From Tardiphaga sp. vice304 (GTDB lineage: Bacteria > Pseudomonadota > Alphaproteobacteria > Rhizobiales > Xanthobacteraceae): a stretch of DNA of 64,000 nucleotides. Below are positions 45,647 through 55,242 of this stretch, piece by piece. Both the position numbers and the translations under genes were made by a program. The notes beneath the pieces are model-generated. The model worked only from the letters and a program-made list of their open reading frames with translations. It made no database searches and had not been told where the DNA came from. The stretch is from NCBI RefSeq assembly GCF_007018905.1, contig NZ_CP041402.1, positions 5,568,001 through 5,632,000 on the forward strand, read 5' to 3'. Position 1 is the first letter of the stretch. The number at the start of each line of letters is the position of its first letter.

Positions 45647-45689
45647 CAAAAGTTCCGCACTAACATCGGGCTGTTAGCTTCGGTATCAA

Positions 45690-46190
45690 ATCCGCTGAAT
45701 GCTCGGTTGCAGATCCCAGCCAGCAAGTGGGCTTTTCTATTTTAAAAGCAACTTTCTGCATACGGACCACCCTAACCGTTCCGATGCCCCTAAGCCGTAG
45801 AGTTTTGATACCCCCCCCCGAGAGGCAAGCTTGATGAGGAATGCGAGCGATCGCCAAGGGCGCAAGCTCCGCGTCGGGCACGCGCAATATGATCAGCGCT
45901 ACAAATACTAGTAGATTGCCACGTTAGAGACGGATGGCTTTGCACATTGAGCTTTTATTTCTTACTGCGTGAGCAGCCTAACCGGTACGACGCCTCTATT
46001 GGCACCGTGATCACCGCTATGCTCGCTGATGGGCTTTCTGGATTGAGGTCAGACTTTCTTTGGATGAAACACCCTAACCGGTCCGATGCCCTTACCCCTC
46101 AGAGTGTTGACGCGCCTCACCCCCGAGAGACAGGCTCGCCCGCTTCAATCAGCCGAACCGGTCCGACGCCCCTGTTGGCACCCACGCCGT
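45690..46190. repeat. Dispersed composite repeat, cluster 3
   Basis: Contains a long-form end (GCTCGGTTGC..CAGCAAGTGGGCTTTT..core GGACCACCCTAACCGTTCCG at 45764-45783, then a C9 tract) and a short form with two cores: CAGCCTAACCGGTACGACGC near 45971 and ACACCCTAACCGGTCCGATG near 46069-46088. A third partial core (AGCCGAACCGGTCCGACGCC) lies near 46150. The spacing between the two short-form cores (about 100 bases) is the same as at 52270-52385 and 58243-58353. Confidence 0.8.
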
Positions 46191-46319
46191 GCGCCGTCAT
46201 TCGCCCGTCGTCGGCCGTCAGATCTGGAGCGGTGGCATGGCGGGCGCGTGGTGCAGCCGCGCGACTGCCGCAGTCTTTCTGGCTGACAACTATGGCTTCT
46301 TGCGCGGCGCCGGCGATGC

Positions 46320-47486
46320 TTATTTGCGCTCGGACGACCACGGAAACGCGATGAAATTCTCCCGGCTGTCGAAGCAGATATTGCCGTACATGCGGAGGTA
46401 ACTGTCGCGACGCGCCGGCTCATTGTAGACCGCGGCGGGATCGGTGAGATCGGCTTCGTATCCGGCGATGTTATCCAGCCGCAATGCTTTCGGCAGAATA
46501 TCCATGGCCTGTGGAATGCTCTTGCCGTCGAGCCAGTCCGCCGCGTGCTGGCCCATGGCATAGCTGAAGACCGGCGCGGCCAGGCTGACACTGGTCTTGT
46601 AGGGGCCCCCTGCCTTGATCTCGCTGACCGCGGCGGGTTCGCCGTCGATGCCGCCGAGGAATTGATCCGGCCGTGTCTTGCCGGCCTCGCGCAATGCGGC
46701 GAGCGCGCCCAGCACAACCGTATCGGCGCCGAGGACCACGTCGATATCGGGTTCCGCGATCAGGATCGTGCGCATCATCGCCGCGCCGCCGGCTTCATCC
46801 ACCGTCAGCGGCGAGATATCGGCCACGATGGTGACACCCGGCATGTCCTTGAGGGAATCCCGCATCGCTGCAAACCGCGGCGCGAGAAACTGAAGGCTGT
46901 CGTGGGTGAGCAGAACAACCTTCGCCTTGCCCTTGAGGCGAGTCCTGATGTAGCTGCCGGCTTCGTCGCCCAGCACCTTGCCGGTGAGATATTGCGGAGC
47001 GTTGAGGATCGAGGTCGCCGGCGGCGGCACCACGGCGCCGACATAGGCGCCGGACCAGATCATCTGCCGGAGCACCGGGCCGATGGACGGCGGATCGACC
47101 GGCGCGATGACCATCGCCCCCACCTTGGAATCCAGCATGGCCTGGACCTGCGCCACCATTTTTGCCGGATCGTTGTCGGCCTGGGCGACGCGGTACGTCA
47201 GCCCGCGGTCTTTGGCTGCCAGCGCCAGCCCCTGGGATACGCCCTGCATGAACTTCCGTTCGTTGTCCTGGGCGAAGGCCAGCACCCTTTCGAGCCCGGG
47301 CGGACGGCTGCAGGCGGGCGCCTTCGGATCGAACGGCTGCAGCACGACGGGACGTGTCAGGCCTGGCGGCCCCTGCTGCGCCGACACGGCACATGGCAGC
47401 AGCAGGCCGCACAGGATCGCCGCTGCAGCGCCCCTTGCCCGACCATGGACTAATCCCAACGCGGCCATCAATACTTGTCGGCTCAT
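46320..47486 (-). CDS. Periplasmic sugar-binding-type protein (RbsB-like)
   Basis: 388 residues from the ATG at 47486, which overlaps the TGA of the kinase gene by one base (TGATG). An N-terminal signal peptide (LCGLLLPCAVSAQ) precedes a type I periplasmic binding fold: FAQDNERKFMQGVSQGLALA, MVIAPVDPPSIGPVLRQM, KVVLLTHDSLQFLAPRFAAM, LGGIDGEPAAVSEIK. It looks like ribose/xylose-type binding proteins but no permease or ATPase genes are adjacent. Translational coupling to the kinase suggests it serves as the ligand-binding sensor of that kinase (inference). Confidence 0.85.
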   Translation of the reverse strand: MSRQVLMAALGLVHGRARGAAAAILCGLLLPCAVSAQQGPPGLTRPVVLQPFDPKAPACSRPPGLERVLAFAQDNERKFMQGVSQGLALAAKDRGLTYRVAQADNDPAKMVAQVQAMLDSKVGAMVIAPVDPPSIGPVLRQMIWSGAYVGAVVPPPATSILNAPQYLTGKVLGDEAGSYIRTRLKGKAKVVLLTHDSLQFLAPRFAAMRDSLKDMPGVTIVADISPLTVDEAGGAAMMRTILIAEPDIDVVLGADTVVLGALAALREAGKTRPDQFLGGIDGEPAAVSEIKAGGPYKTSVSLAAPVFSYAMGQHAADWLDGKSIPQAMDILPKALRLDNIAGYEADLTDPAAVYNEPARRDSYLRMYGNICFDSRENFIAFPWSSERK

Positions 47487-48832
47487 CACGCGAGATCCGT
47501 GGGGCAAGCGAACGCCAGTCTGGCGCCGCAACCGGGATGACGAGGGAAGTATTCGACTTCAGCGCCGATCGTGCGCGCCATGGCGGTGACGATCCGGGTG
47601 CCCAGACCGGATCCTTTCGCAGGCGCGTCGACGCTGCGGCCGACGCCGTCGTCCTCGACCACCAGTTCTGCAGCGGTGCTGGACAGTCGTTTAAGCCGAA
47701 CCCGCACTTCGCCGGCGCGATCCGGATAGGCGTATTTGAAGGCGTTGGCCACCAGTTCGATCACGATGACTCCGAGGTTCACACTGGTATCCGGCTTCAG
47801 TTTCAGGGCCTCGAGGTCGGTCCGGATCGAGGCGCCATGACCTTCATTGCGCATGGCCTCTTCGACATTGCGGAGCAGGCTCGACAGGTAATCGTCGAAA
47901 TCGACGAAGCGCGCATCGCCTGAACTGTAGAGGCTCTTGTGAACCGATGCGATGGCATCGATGCGTCCCTGGGTCTCCCTCAGGGCATCCTTGGCGACGC
48001 GGTCTTCGATATTGCGGGACTGCAGGCTGACAAGGGCGGACACCATGGTCAGGCTGTTGGCGATGCGATGATTGACCTCCGCCAGCAGCACTTCCGCCTT
48101 GTCGCGCGCATCCACCAGATCGGCGGTCCGGTCGCGCACGCGTTGTTCGAGGGTCGCATTGAGCTGCTGCACCTGGTCGCGGGTCTGCGCCACCTCGCGG
48201 GTGTAGCGATAGATCGTCAGGATGACGCCGCCGACGCCGCCCATGATGATCAGTCCGCCGACGATCGACACCAGGCGTAGCCAAGTGGCGTTGGAGCGCT
48301 GCTGCGTCAGCCCCCTGGTTAGCCGCTCATCGGTGGTACGGATGATGCTGGACAGGAAGACGTTGGCTTCGTCCATCAGCGCCTTGCCGCGGTTGCTGCC
48401 GAACGCCGCCAGTGCGTCGGATTCGCGAAATTCGCGCTTCGCCGCGATGGTCTGGTCCATATCCGCGATCTTGTCGGCGACCAGCCGGGTCAGCCTGTCG
48501 AGCAGGCGGGCCGTGGCAGGAAACGGCTGCAGCGCGGATTTCAGGCGCGCCAGCTGGGTGTCGACCAGCGCCTTGGCGCTGTCATAGGGGGCCAGGTATA
48601 TCTCGTTGCTACTGACGAGATAGCCGCGCTGGCTGGATTCCGCGACCTGCATAGCGGCCCTCAGCTCGACGGCCGCGATCCGGGTGTTTTGCGCACTGGT
48701 GGCATCTTCGGCGTAGACCTGCGCTTTTTCGCCCAGCCAGACCGTCGTCGAAATGATGCCAGTAAGGGCAAGCAAGCCGACCGTGAGCAAAACGATGGTC
48801 AGGTTGATGACGAGGCGACTTGAAATCGGCAT
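47486..48832 (-). CDS. CHASE3-domain sensor histidine kinase (HisKA_2 type)
   Basis: 448 residues. Helix 1 (about 8-31), a ~155-residue helical CHASE3-type periplasmic domain, helix 2 (about 186-206), a short coiled coil with RVRDRTADLVDARDKAE, and a HisKA_2 domain whose phosphoacceptor is His255 in AEVNHRIANSLTM. The HATPase domain follows with IELVANAFKYAYPD (N box) and GSGLGTRIV (G box). No response regulator is adjacent, as is common for this kinase class. Its stop overlaps the start of the sugar-binding protein gene, so both are made together. Confidence 0.9.
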   Translation of the reverse strand: MPISSRLVINLTIVLLTVGLLALTGIISTTVWLGEKAQVYAEDATSAQNTRIAAVELRAAMQVAESSQRGYLVSSNEIYLAPYDSAKALVDTQLARLKSALQPFPATARLLDRLTRLVADKIADMDQTIAAKREFRESDALAAFGSNRGKALMDEANVFLSSIIRTTDERLTRGLTQQRSNATWLRLVSIVGGLIIMGGVGGVILTIYRYTREVAQTRDQVQQLNATLEQRVRDRTADLVDARDKAEVLLAEVNHRIANSLTMVSALVSLQSRNIEDRVAKDALRETQGRIDAIASVHKSLYSSGDARFVDFDDYLSSLLRNVEEAMRNEGHGASIRTDLEALKLKPDTSVNLGVIVIELVANAFKYAYPDRAGEVRVRLKRLSSTAAELVVEDDGVGRSVDAPAKGSGLGTRIVTAMARTIGAEVEYFPRHPGCGARLAFACPTDLA

Positions 48833-49281
48833 ACGACGGAGAAGCCTTATCGGATGAAGTGCCTGACATTACGCATGCTAAACCTATCTGAGTTCGAAAC
48901 TTCCTGCGAGTCTGATGGCTTGGAGCGTAGTCCCCTGAGGGCCTGACGTACTGCCCGAGCGCATTGGCGAATAATACGGCCGGGCCTGACCAGCAGGGGG
49001 ACTTGGAATCAACTTGGACTGGCTAGAACCAGCTTAGCGCTTCGATTGACCTTTATAAGGTGATTGGGCGCTGCGCTCAGCTGGTGGCCCCATTTGGCAG
49101 CAATGAGCAACGGGCGCGGCAAGACGGGCAAGTCATCCGATTTCGACCCCATTTCAAGAAATGGGCGCCGTTATAGCAGGCGATCCACGTCTTCATCAAC
49201 CACTGGTTTACGGACATCGGCGGCACTTACCAATGCGACACATGTTTTGCCAATGGGGCTGCGTGCCAGTCAGCTTCCGCG
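48833..49281. other. No gene recognised
   Basis: About 450 bases upstream of the kinase gene. Only short frames; no repeat copy. The kinase/binding-protein promoter must lie at its left end. Confidence 0.4.
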
Positions 49282-49629
49282 TTATCCGCAACTCCCACCC
49301 GTTTGGATCGGGCGCTCAGTCTGGGGTTCGACAGCCAACCAGGCGCCAGCGTCGAACAGCCGTTTGAGGCCGTCGAAACCGTCCGGGCGGACAATTAAGA
49401 TAGATGTCAGCGCACTGGTCCTGACGATCGCTGCATTGGGAGAAGCCGCGGCAAGGAATATCTGCTGCGAGGTTCACCACGGCGGAAAGGCGACAGCGAC
49501 GACATCGGCGCCGGGACGAACCTGCAAGGACAGTGAGGCCATGACCACCCAGCTCGCAAGCAACAGGACGACGGCATGAAGCCAAGCCGGCCATCTGCTA
49601 GCTAGCGCAATTGCAGTATTAGACCCCAT
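49282..49629 (-). pseudogene. Small membrane/secreted protein gene broken by TGA
   Basis: From the ATG at 49629 the frame encodes a hydrophobic helix (LHAVVLLLASWVVMASLSL), then VRPGADVVAVAFPPW, TGA at 49474-49476, and continues in the same frame with TSQQIFLAAASPNAAIVRTS, LIVRPDGFDGLKRLFDAGAW, LAVEPQ before losing homology-like character and stopping at 49282. The stop fits TGG (Trp) to TGA, giving 'FPPWW'. I recall a conserved ~100-residue family in Bradyrhizobium with this pattern. The end may be degraded too. Confidence 0.55.
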
Positions 49630-49764
49630 TGATCCTGGTTAGCGGGACATAGCTAAAGTTATGTAAACAGCGCTTCGGCCTGACCAACCGACGGCACCAT
49701 ACCCATGTACGCTACCTTACTACGCTGACTGGCGGCGTGAGGCTCCGCAAAAGGAAAAGTCTCT

Positions 49765-50538
49765 CTAACTTACGCTACGGATCAGGATGGGCTGATCCAG
49801 CAACGGCACATCGGGCAGCGCCATCAACGCAGGCTTTGTGAAATGATAGCCCTGAAACAGCGAAATGCCGGCAGCGCGCAGCACGGTGAGCTCGGCGGCG
49901 CTCTCAACACCCTAGGCGAGCACGATGATGTCGAGTTCGCGCGCAATCCCGACAATGCCGGCGACGATCGCCTGCTTGGCGCGGCTGAGATGGATGTTGC
50001 GCAGCAGTTCCATGTCGATCTTGATCAGGTCGGTCTGCAGCCGCGCTAGCAGGCCGAGGCCGGCATGGCCGGCGCCGAAGTCGTCCAGCGCCGTCATGAA
50101 GCCGAATTTCCTATACGCCTCAACGATCCTCTGCACATGCGCTACGTCGGTCATCCTCTCGTTCTCGGTGAACTCGAACATCAGGTTTTGGTGCGGAAAG
50201 TCGACCCGCTTGGCCGCGGCCAGCGACTTCTGAATACACGCCGCAGGCTCGTAGACGGCGTTCGGCATGAAATTGATAGACAGCCGCAAATGCGGCTGCT
50301 TGAACAAGGCGCCGGCGGTCTCGATCGCCAGTACGCGGGCAGCTTGGTCGAAGCGGTACCGAATTTCTTCGGTAACCTGATCGAGCACCGAGAAGGCGGA
50401 CTCGCCGTTCGGGCCACGCACAAGCGCCTCATAGCCCCACACGCGTTTGGCCTTGAGGTCGACGATCGGCTGAAAAGCCATCTTGAATTAGAAAGGGAGC
50501 GCGACTTCTTCACCGCATCCTGCGCACTTGCCACCCAT
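49765..50538 (-). pseudogene. EAL-domain phosphodiesterase with two in-frame stops
   Basis: The frame from the ATG at 50538 starts MGGKCAGCGEEVALPF with a CxxC, then TAA (50488-50490), FKMAFQPIVDLKAKRVW. The EAL domain follows: YEALVRGPNG (EAL motif), LSINFMPNAVYEP, EFTENERM, ALDDFGAGHAGLGLL, KIDMELLRNI, IVLA, then TAG at 49912-49914 where the family has the Glu of 'AEGVE', then GVESAAELTVLRAAGISLFQ and GYHFTKPALMALP to a stop at 49765. Both stops are single-base changes within a full-length frame. Each alone would abolish the protein. Confidence 0.85.
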
Positions 50539-50659
50539 GTCCACTCGCCTGCCAATTTCTGATACTTGCAAAACAGCAGTTAGAGTAATGGCGAACAGCT
50601 AAAAAACCGGTAAATGGGCTACAATCGATATCGGACAGCCGTCAGCAAGGACGCCCAAC

Positions 50660-51985
50660 ATGCTCTCTGTTATGGCCAATCGCACCTACCGTCATCTGTT
50701 CGCAGCGCAGGTCATCGCGCTGATCGGCACCGGCATGATGACGGTGTCGCTTGGCCTTCTGGCCTTCAAGATCGCCGGCGACAAGGCAGGTGCCGTGCTC
50801 GGGACCGCGCTTGCCATCAAGATGATCGCCTATGTCGGCGTGGCGCCCGTCGTCGGCGGCTTCGCCAATCTGCTGCCGCGCCGGGCCTTCCTGGTCTCGA
50901 TGGACCTCACGCGCGCCGCGGTGGCGCTGGTGCTGCCGTTCGTCGATCAGGTCTGGCAGGTGTACCTACTGATTTTCGTGCTGCAGTCGGCCTCTGCGGC
51001 GTTCACGCCAACCTTCCAGGCGACCATTCCGGACGTGCTTCCGGACGAGGCCCAGTACACCCGGGCGCTTTCGCTGTCCCGGCTGGCCTACGACATGGAG
51101 AGCCTGGTCAGCCCGATCCTGGCCGCGGCGCTGCTCACGGTGATCACCTTCCACCTGTTGTTCTTCGGAACGGTGATCGGCTTCTTCTGCTCGGCGGCCC
51201 TGGTGCTGTCGGTAACCATTCCTCAGCCCCAGGCGTCGGAGCGCAAGCGAGGCATATACGACAACACCACGCGCGGGATCCGCATCTACCTCGCTACGCC
51301 CCGCCTGCGCGGCCTGCTGGCGCTCAACCTGTCCGTCGCCGCAGCGGGCGCCATGGTGATCGTCAACACCGTCGTGCTGGTCCGCGGGATGCTGCACAGA
51401 TCGGACACCGACGTGGCCATCGCTCTGGCATGTTTCGGCGGCGGTTCTATGGTGGCAGCACTTTCGCTGCCGAGATTGCTCGACCGGGTGCCGGATCGCC
51501 CGGTCATGCTTTCGGCGGCAGGGCTGCTCGCAGCGGCGCTTCTGTGTTTCGGCCTGCTGGTATCGACGTCTGTGGCCACGGAGTGGGTCTGGCCGGGCCT
51601 GCTATCAACGTGGGCGGTGCTCGGCGTCGCTTATTCGGCCGTCATGACGCCGTCCGGACGCTTACTGCGGCGCTCGGCGCACGCAGCCGACCGGCCCGCT
51701 GTCTTTGCCGCGCAATTCGCCCTGTCGCACGCCTGCTGGCTGCTGACTTATCCGCTGGCCGGCTGGCTTGGCTCGGGGGCGGGATTGGTGCCGACCTTGC
51801 TTGTGCTCGCAGCGGTCGCGCTCTCCGGCGTTTTACTAGCCCGAACGGTGTGGCTCGCGTCGGACAACGATGTGGTCCCGCACCGCCATCCCGATCTGCC
51901 TTCGAACCATCCTCACGTGCACGGCGAACACGCGGGACATGCCCACGCGTTTGTGATCGACGACCTGCATCATCGTTGGCCCTAA
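50660..51985 (+). CDS. MFS transporter with a His-rich C-terminal tail
   Basis: 441 residues, 12 predicted helices; a major facilitator of the NreB/ErrB-like efflux type. The first helices (FAAQVIALIGTGMMTVSLGL) and the LPRRAFLVSMDLTRA loop are typical. The last 35 residues are HRHPDLPSNHPHVHGEHAGH followed by HAHAFVIDDLHHRW: 11 His in a short cytoplasmic tail, suggesting metal binding. Metal (for example nickel or cobalt) export is therefore plausible but unproven. A second methionine at 50672 could be the start. No regulator is adjacent. Confidence 0.85.
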   Translation: MLSVMANRTYRHLFAAQVIALIGTGMMTVSLGLLAFKIAGDKAGAVLGTALAIKMIAYVGVAPVVGGFANLLPRRAFLVSMDLTRAAVALVLPFVDQVWQVYLLIFVLQSASAAFTPTFQATIPDVLPDEAQYTRALSLSRLAYDMESLVSPILAAALLTVITFHLLFFGTVIGFFCSAALVLSVTIPQPQASERKRGIYDNTTRGIRIYLATPRLRGLLALNLSVAAAGAMVIVNTVVLVRGMLHRSDTDVAIALACFGGGSMVAALSLPRLLDRVPDRPVMLSAAGLLAAALLCFGLLVSTSVATEWVWPGLLSTWAVLGVAYSAVMTPSGRLLRRSAHAADRPAVFAAQFALSHACWLLTYPLAGWLGSGAGLVPTLLVLAAVALSGVLLARTVWLASDNDVVPHRHPDLPSNHPHVHGEHAGHAHAFVIDDLHHRWP

Positions 51986-52164
51986 TGACAGCAGGCCCGA
52001 CTTGATACGATCACGCGTTGGGCGACATTCAATTACCTAGTAGAAAGAGGCGAGGCTGATTCGTACATCAGTTGTTATGGAACGCATTCCGGGGGCAAAT
52101 GAAGCGTCTGGCAGAGTCAGATGCTCTGAGCGTGCGACTTTCTCTATTGAACTTTGAACTTATT

Positions 52165-52430
52165 CTGTGGGGACCACCCTAACCGGTCCGATGCCCCTAG
52201 GCCGTAGAGATTTGATACCCCCCCCCCAAGAGCAAGCTCTGCCAGGACGGGGACTATTCCTCCCTGCGTGAGCAGCCTAACCAGTCCGATGCCGCTATTG
52301 CCACCTTGATAACCGGTGTGCGCGCTGATGGGCTTTCTGGATTGAGGTCAGCCTTTTCCTGGATGAAACACCCTAACCGGTCCGACGCCCCTAACCCTGT
52401 GAGTTTTCACCCCCCCCCCTTCATCTCGGA
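52165..52430. repeat. Dispersed composite repeat, cluster 4
   Basis: A long-form core GGACCACCCTAACCGGTCCG (52171-52190) with a C9 tract, then a short form: CAGCCTAACCAGTCCGATGC (about 52273), GGGCTTTCTGGATTGAGGTC, and ACACCCTAACCGGTCCGACG (about 52368-52387) followed by GAGTTTTCAC and another C9 tract. No gene is seen from 51986 to 52666 apart from this. Confidence 0.8.
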
Positions 52431-52666
52431 GCGGCCACCAAAAGGCCCTAGGCCATGAAACCATAAATCCGCCAGGCTGATGCCGCGCCAGAGTCCGCTC
52501 TGCATCGATAGTCGACGTGCTGCTGCGCAGCAGCACCACGGCGTGCCAATAGCGGAAGAGATTGATCTTAGGTCACTTGGCGGTTCGCAGGTACTTGGTA
52601 GCGCTATGAAGGTGGCCGATTGTTCCATCAGTCGAGACCGTGGTGTTCTTGATGGTTCCGAGGGCC

Positions 52667-54616
52667 TTAGGCATTCCTTCCCTTCGACAACTCTGCTATT
52701 GTGCCCGACGTCACTAGTCGATCGCGCCCCTCATGCTTCGCAACATACAGTGCTCGATCTGCTGCCTCGACCAGCCATGAGCTTGACGCTTTGGCGTCTT
52801 GGACGAAAGCTATTGCGCCTCCGATGCTCACGGTCACTTTTTGGGATGGGAGGTTCGCCTGATGATCGATGCCAAGGACGGCAAGAGAGTCCCTGATCTT
52901 GCTTCCCATCAGTTCGCATCCGGCGCGATCGGTATCGGGCAAAAGCAGAATAAACTCTTCTCCGCCGTATCTTGCCGCTACGTCGGCGGGTCGTCGAGCC
53001 GCTGCGGCCAGCGCCTGCGCAACAGACTTCAGGCAAACGTCACCAGCCTGATGTCCGTATCGATCATTGTATTTCTTGAAATGATCGACGTCGATCATTA
53101 GCAGTGACAATGGAGTGCCATCCCGTCGCGCCCTTGCCCATTCCCTCTCCAGTTGTTCGTCGAAATGTCGGCGATTGGCTATTCCGGTTAGGCCATCTAA
53201 GGTCGCAAGCGAAGACAGCTTCTGCTCAAGGTCTTTATGCTCCGTCATATCGCGCGATATCGCGACGACGCCGTTGATGGCTCCCGTTTCATACTCCCTG
53301 GTGACGCGCATGGTGGATTCGATCCATACCTCCGCTTTCTCCCGATGACGGCTGCGATACACGATCCGGGCGTCTTCTTCTTCGCCCCGCTTCAAGGCTG
53401 CCACCAGCGCCTTTACCCTCGGGAGATCTTCCGCGTTCACGCCCGCCAGCGCCGGCGTCCCCATTAGCTGTTCCGGTGGCCAGCCCACCACCCGGCTCGA
53501 TGACGGCGAAACATATTGAATGCGCTCATCCATTCCGATGCGAGTGACCATGTCGCTGGATTCCTCAGCGAGCAAGCGAAAGTCCGCCTCTTTGGCTACA
53601 AGTTCAGCGGCCATTCGTTGACGCACCTGCAATTGCCGAACGAAAAAGACGCCAATGACGGCAATTATGAGCAGCAGTGCGAGGACGAATGTCATTCGCA
53701 CGGCGGCATCCTTGCGCCACGGGGCCAGCACCTCATCCTGTGCTTTGGTAGCTAGGATCAGAAGGGGAAAATGCTCGCTCGTCCTGTAGAAACTCAGCCG
53801 TTGGACTCCATCCAGGGGCGATGTGAAATAATACGCGCCCGACGCTGGACGCGCGGCACGATCCTTAAAAAACGGTGTGTTCGACAAATCCCGTCCGACA
53901 TAAGTTCCATCATCGGGGCTGCGCGCGAGCATGATGCCATCGGCACTGAGGAGAGAAACCGCGCCCTTCTTTCCGAGATCAAATCTATCAAAGAATTTCA
54001 CGAAGTATGCGACGTCAACGGTGGCCAACACGACGCCCGCAAAGGAGCCGTCTGGATGGTTGAAACGCTTTGAGGCGGTAATGATCCATTGTCCGCCGGA
54101 ACGACTTTTTACAGGCCGGCCGATCAGCAAACCGCGATCGTCTGATTCAGCGTGACGGCGAAAATATTCCCGATCGCTGTTGTTCAGACCGTTCAGGCTC
54201 ACCGGTTCGGTCGTTGCGAGCCAACGTCCGGTCTCGTCGTAGACGAACAGGCCGCGGATACGGCCCAGTTTTGGTCTGCGCATATCGATGAAGGTCTGAA
54301 GCCGCGTGATGGCTTCGCGGCCATTGCCGTCGACTTCAAGTCGATGGACGACGCCATTGAGAACCGTGTCGGCCAGTTCGAATGTATCGGCGGCGTGTTG
54401 CGCGAGCGACTGCGCAAGGTTTGCCATGTCGATTTCTGTATTCTTTAGCTCAGCGTTCCTCGTGGACCATTCCCGCCAGCTACTCATAGCGAAGATCGCA
54501 ACGCAAATGAGCGTTAGGAAGACTGCAGCCCAAATCGGCAATTGTAGGGCAGCGTCTTCTCGGCGGACGAAACTCATCGGGCCACAAATCTCTTCGAGGG
54601 GGATGCAGATAGGCAT
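52667..54616 (-). CDS. Diguanylate cyclase with dCache and PAS sensor domains
   Basis: 649 residues from the ATG at 54616 (GGAAAGG just upstream); MSFVRR at 54577 is an alternative. A helix (about 25-48), a dCache-like periplasmic domain (about 60-290), a second helix (about 305-330), a PAS domain (about 345-470; DERIQYVSPSSSRVVGWPPE) and a GGDEF domain (about 485-640) with active site ARYGGEEFILLL. The substrate-binding residues DVDHFKKYNDRYGH are intact. It makes cyclic-di-GMP in response to an extracytoplasmic signal. No EAL domain. Confidence 0.93.
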   Translation of the reverse strand: MPICIPLEEICGPMSFVRREDAALQLPIWAAVFLTLICVAIFAMSSWREWSTRNAELKNTEIDMANLAQSLAQHAADTFELADTVLNGVVHRLEVDGNGREAITRLQTFIDMRRPKLGRIRGLFVYDETGRWLATTEPVSLNGLNNSDREYFRRHAESDDRGLLIGRPVKSRSGGQWIITASKRFNHPDGSFAGVVLATVDVAYFVKFFDRFDLGKKGAVSLLSADGIMLARSPDDGTYVGRDLSNTPFFKDRAARPASGAYYFTSPLDGVQRLSFYRTSEHFPLLILATKAQDEVLAPWRKDAAVRMTFVLALLLIIAVIGVFFVRQLQVRQRMAAELVAKEADFRLLAEESSDMVTRIGMDERIQYVSPSSSRVVGWPPEQLMGTPALAGVNAEDLPRVKALVAALKRGEEEDARIVYRSRHREKAEVWIESTMRVTREYETGAINGVVAISRDMTEHKDLEQKLSSLATLDGLTGIANRRHFDEQLEREWARARRDGTPLSLLMIDVDHFKKYNDRYGHQAGDVCLKSVAQALAAAARRPADVAARYGGEEFILLLPDTDRAGCELMGSKIRDSLAVLGIDHQANLPSQKVTVSIGGAIAFVQDAKASSSWLVEAADRALYVAKHEGRDRLVTSGTIAELSKGRNA

Positions 54617-54831
54617 CACCTTTCCATTAACGTGTTAATTAGCTGTAAAATCTGTAATCTTGTTAGTAGGACGACATAGAATCTGAGGACGCCCACAGGT
54701 GAAACTCGGGAATTCAAAAGGCTGACACCTTCAAACTACGGACCCGGGTGTCGTTCGCCAGCGCCTCCGTTCCCTATCTGTCCGCTACCGGTCAAAAGCT
54801 GAATTTCTCGGAAGCCATTAATTCAGGTCCG

Positions 54832-55107
54832 CTATGGGTCAAATGGCGACCTCAGTCTTAGCCCCGGCATGTCTGTACTGCCCCTAAGAGCGGACATATC
54901 CATGACTGACCGCTTCGCGCCAGAAGCGGTCCATGGCCGAAGGCGTATCCGAAACGCGAGGTGGCTTTTGTATTATTTCCGTTGAATGCTCGGGTGCGGA
55001 TTACGCCCAGCAAGTGGGCTTTTCAGATTAAAAAAACAACTTTTTGCGTGTAGACCACCCTAACCGGTCCCATGCCCCTTCCCCTCAGAGTTTTGATACC
55101 CCCCCTC
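54832..55107. repeat. Dispersed composite repeat, long form copy 5
   Basis: Same order as 22616-22893: GGTCAAATGGCGACCTCAG, a 'CTGTACTGCCCCTAAGAGC' block, 'GCGCCAGAAGCGGTCCATGG', 'GTGGCTTTTGTATTATTTCC', 'CCCAGCAAGTGGGCTTTTC', core GACCACCCTAACCGGTCC (55053-55070), 'CTCAGAGTTTTGATACC' and a C-tract. The 54620-54831 stretch before it has no gene. Confidence 0.8.
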
Positions 55108-55242
55108 CGTCGCTGAGCGAGGTACTGGCGATCATACAGTTCAGCCGGGTATCCCTTAATACCTTCTTCACGCTAACTCCCTAACTGTTGTGGGATATTA
55201 GCGGTGCAGCAAAAAAATTATTTCGGGGGGTCGAGGGGCAAC

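Noticed and set aside
49064..49579. 171-codon plus frame opposite the broken small membrane protein gene
   Set aside because: It is a shadow of the readable minus-strand frame with a single TGA.
18977..50490. Recoding of UAG/UGA as sense codons
   Set aside because: TAG ends intact genes here (for example the response regulator and the GGDEF-EAL gene), and the broken genes also have TAA and frameshifts, so nonsense mutation is simpler.
50614..52005. 463-codon plus-strand frame overlapping the MFS gene
   Set aside because: It is the +1 shadow of the MFS gene in GC-rich DNA; the other frame gives a clear 12-helix transporter.
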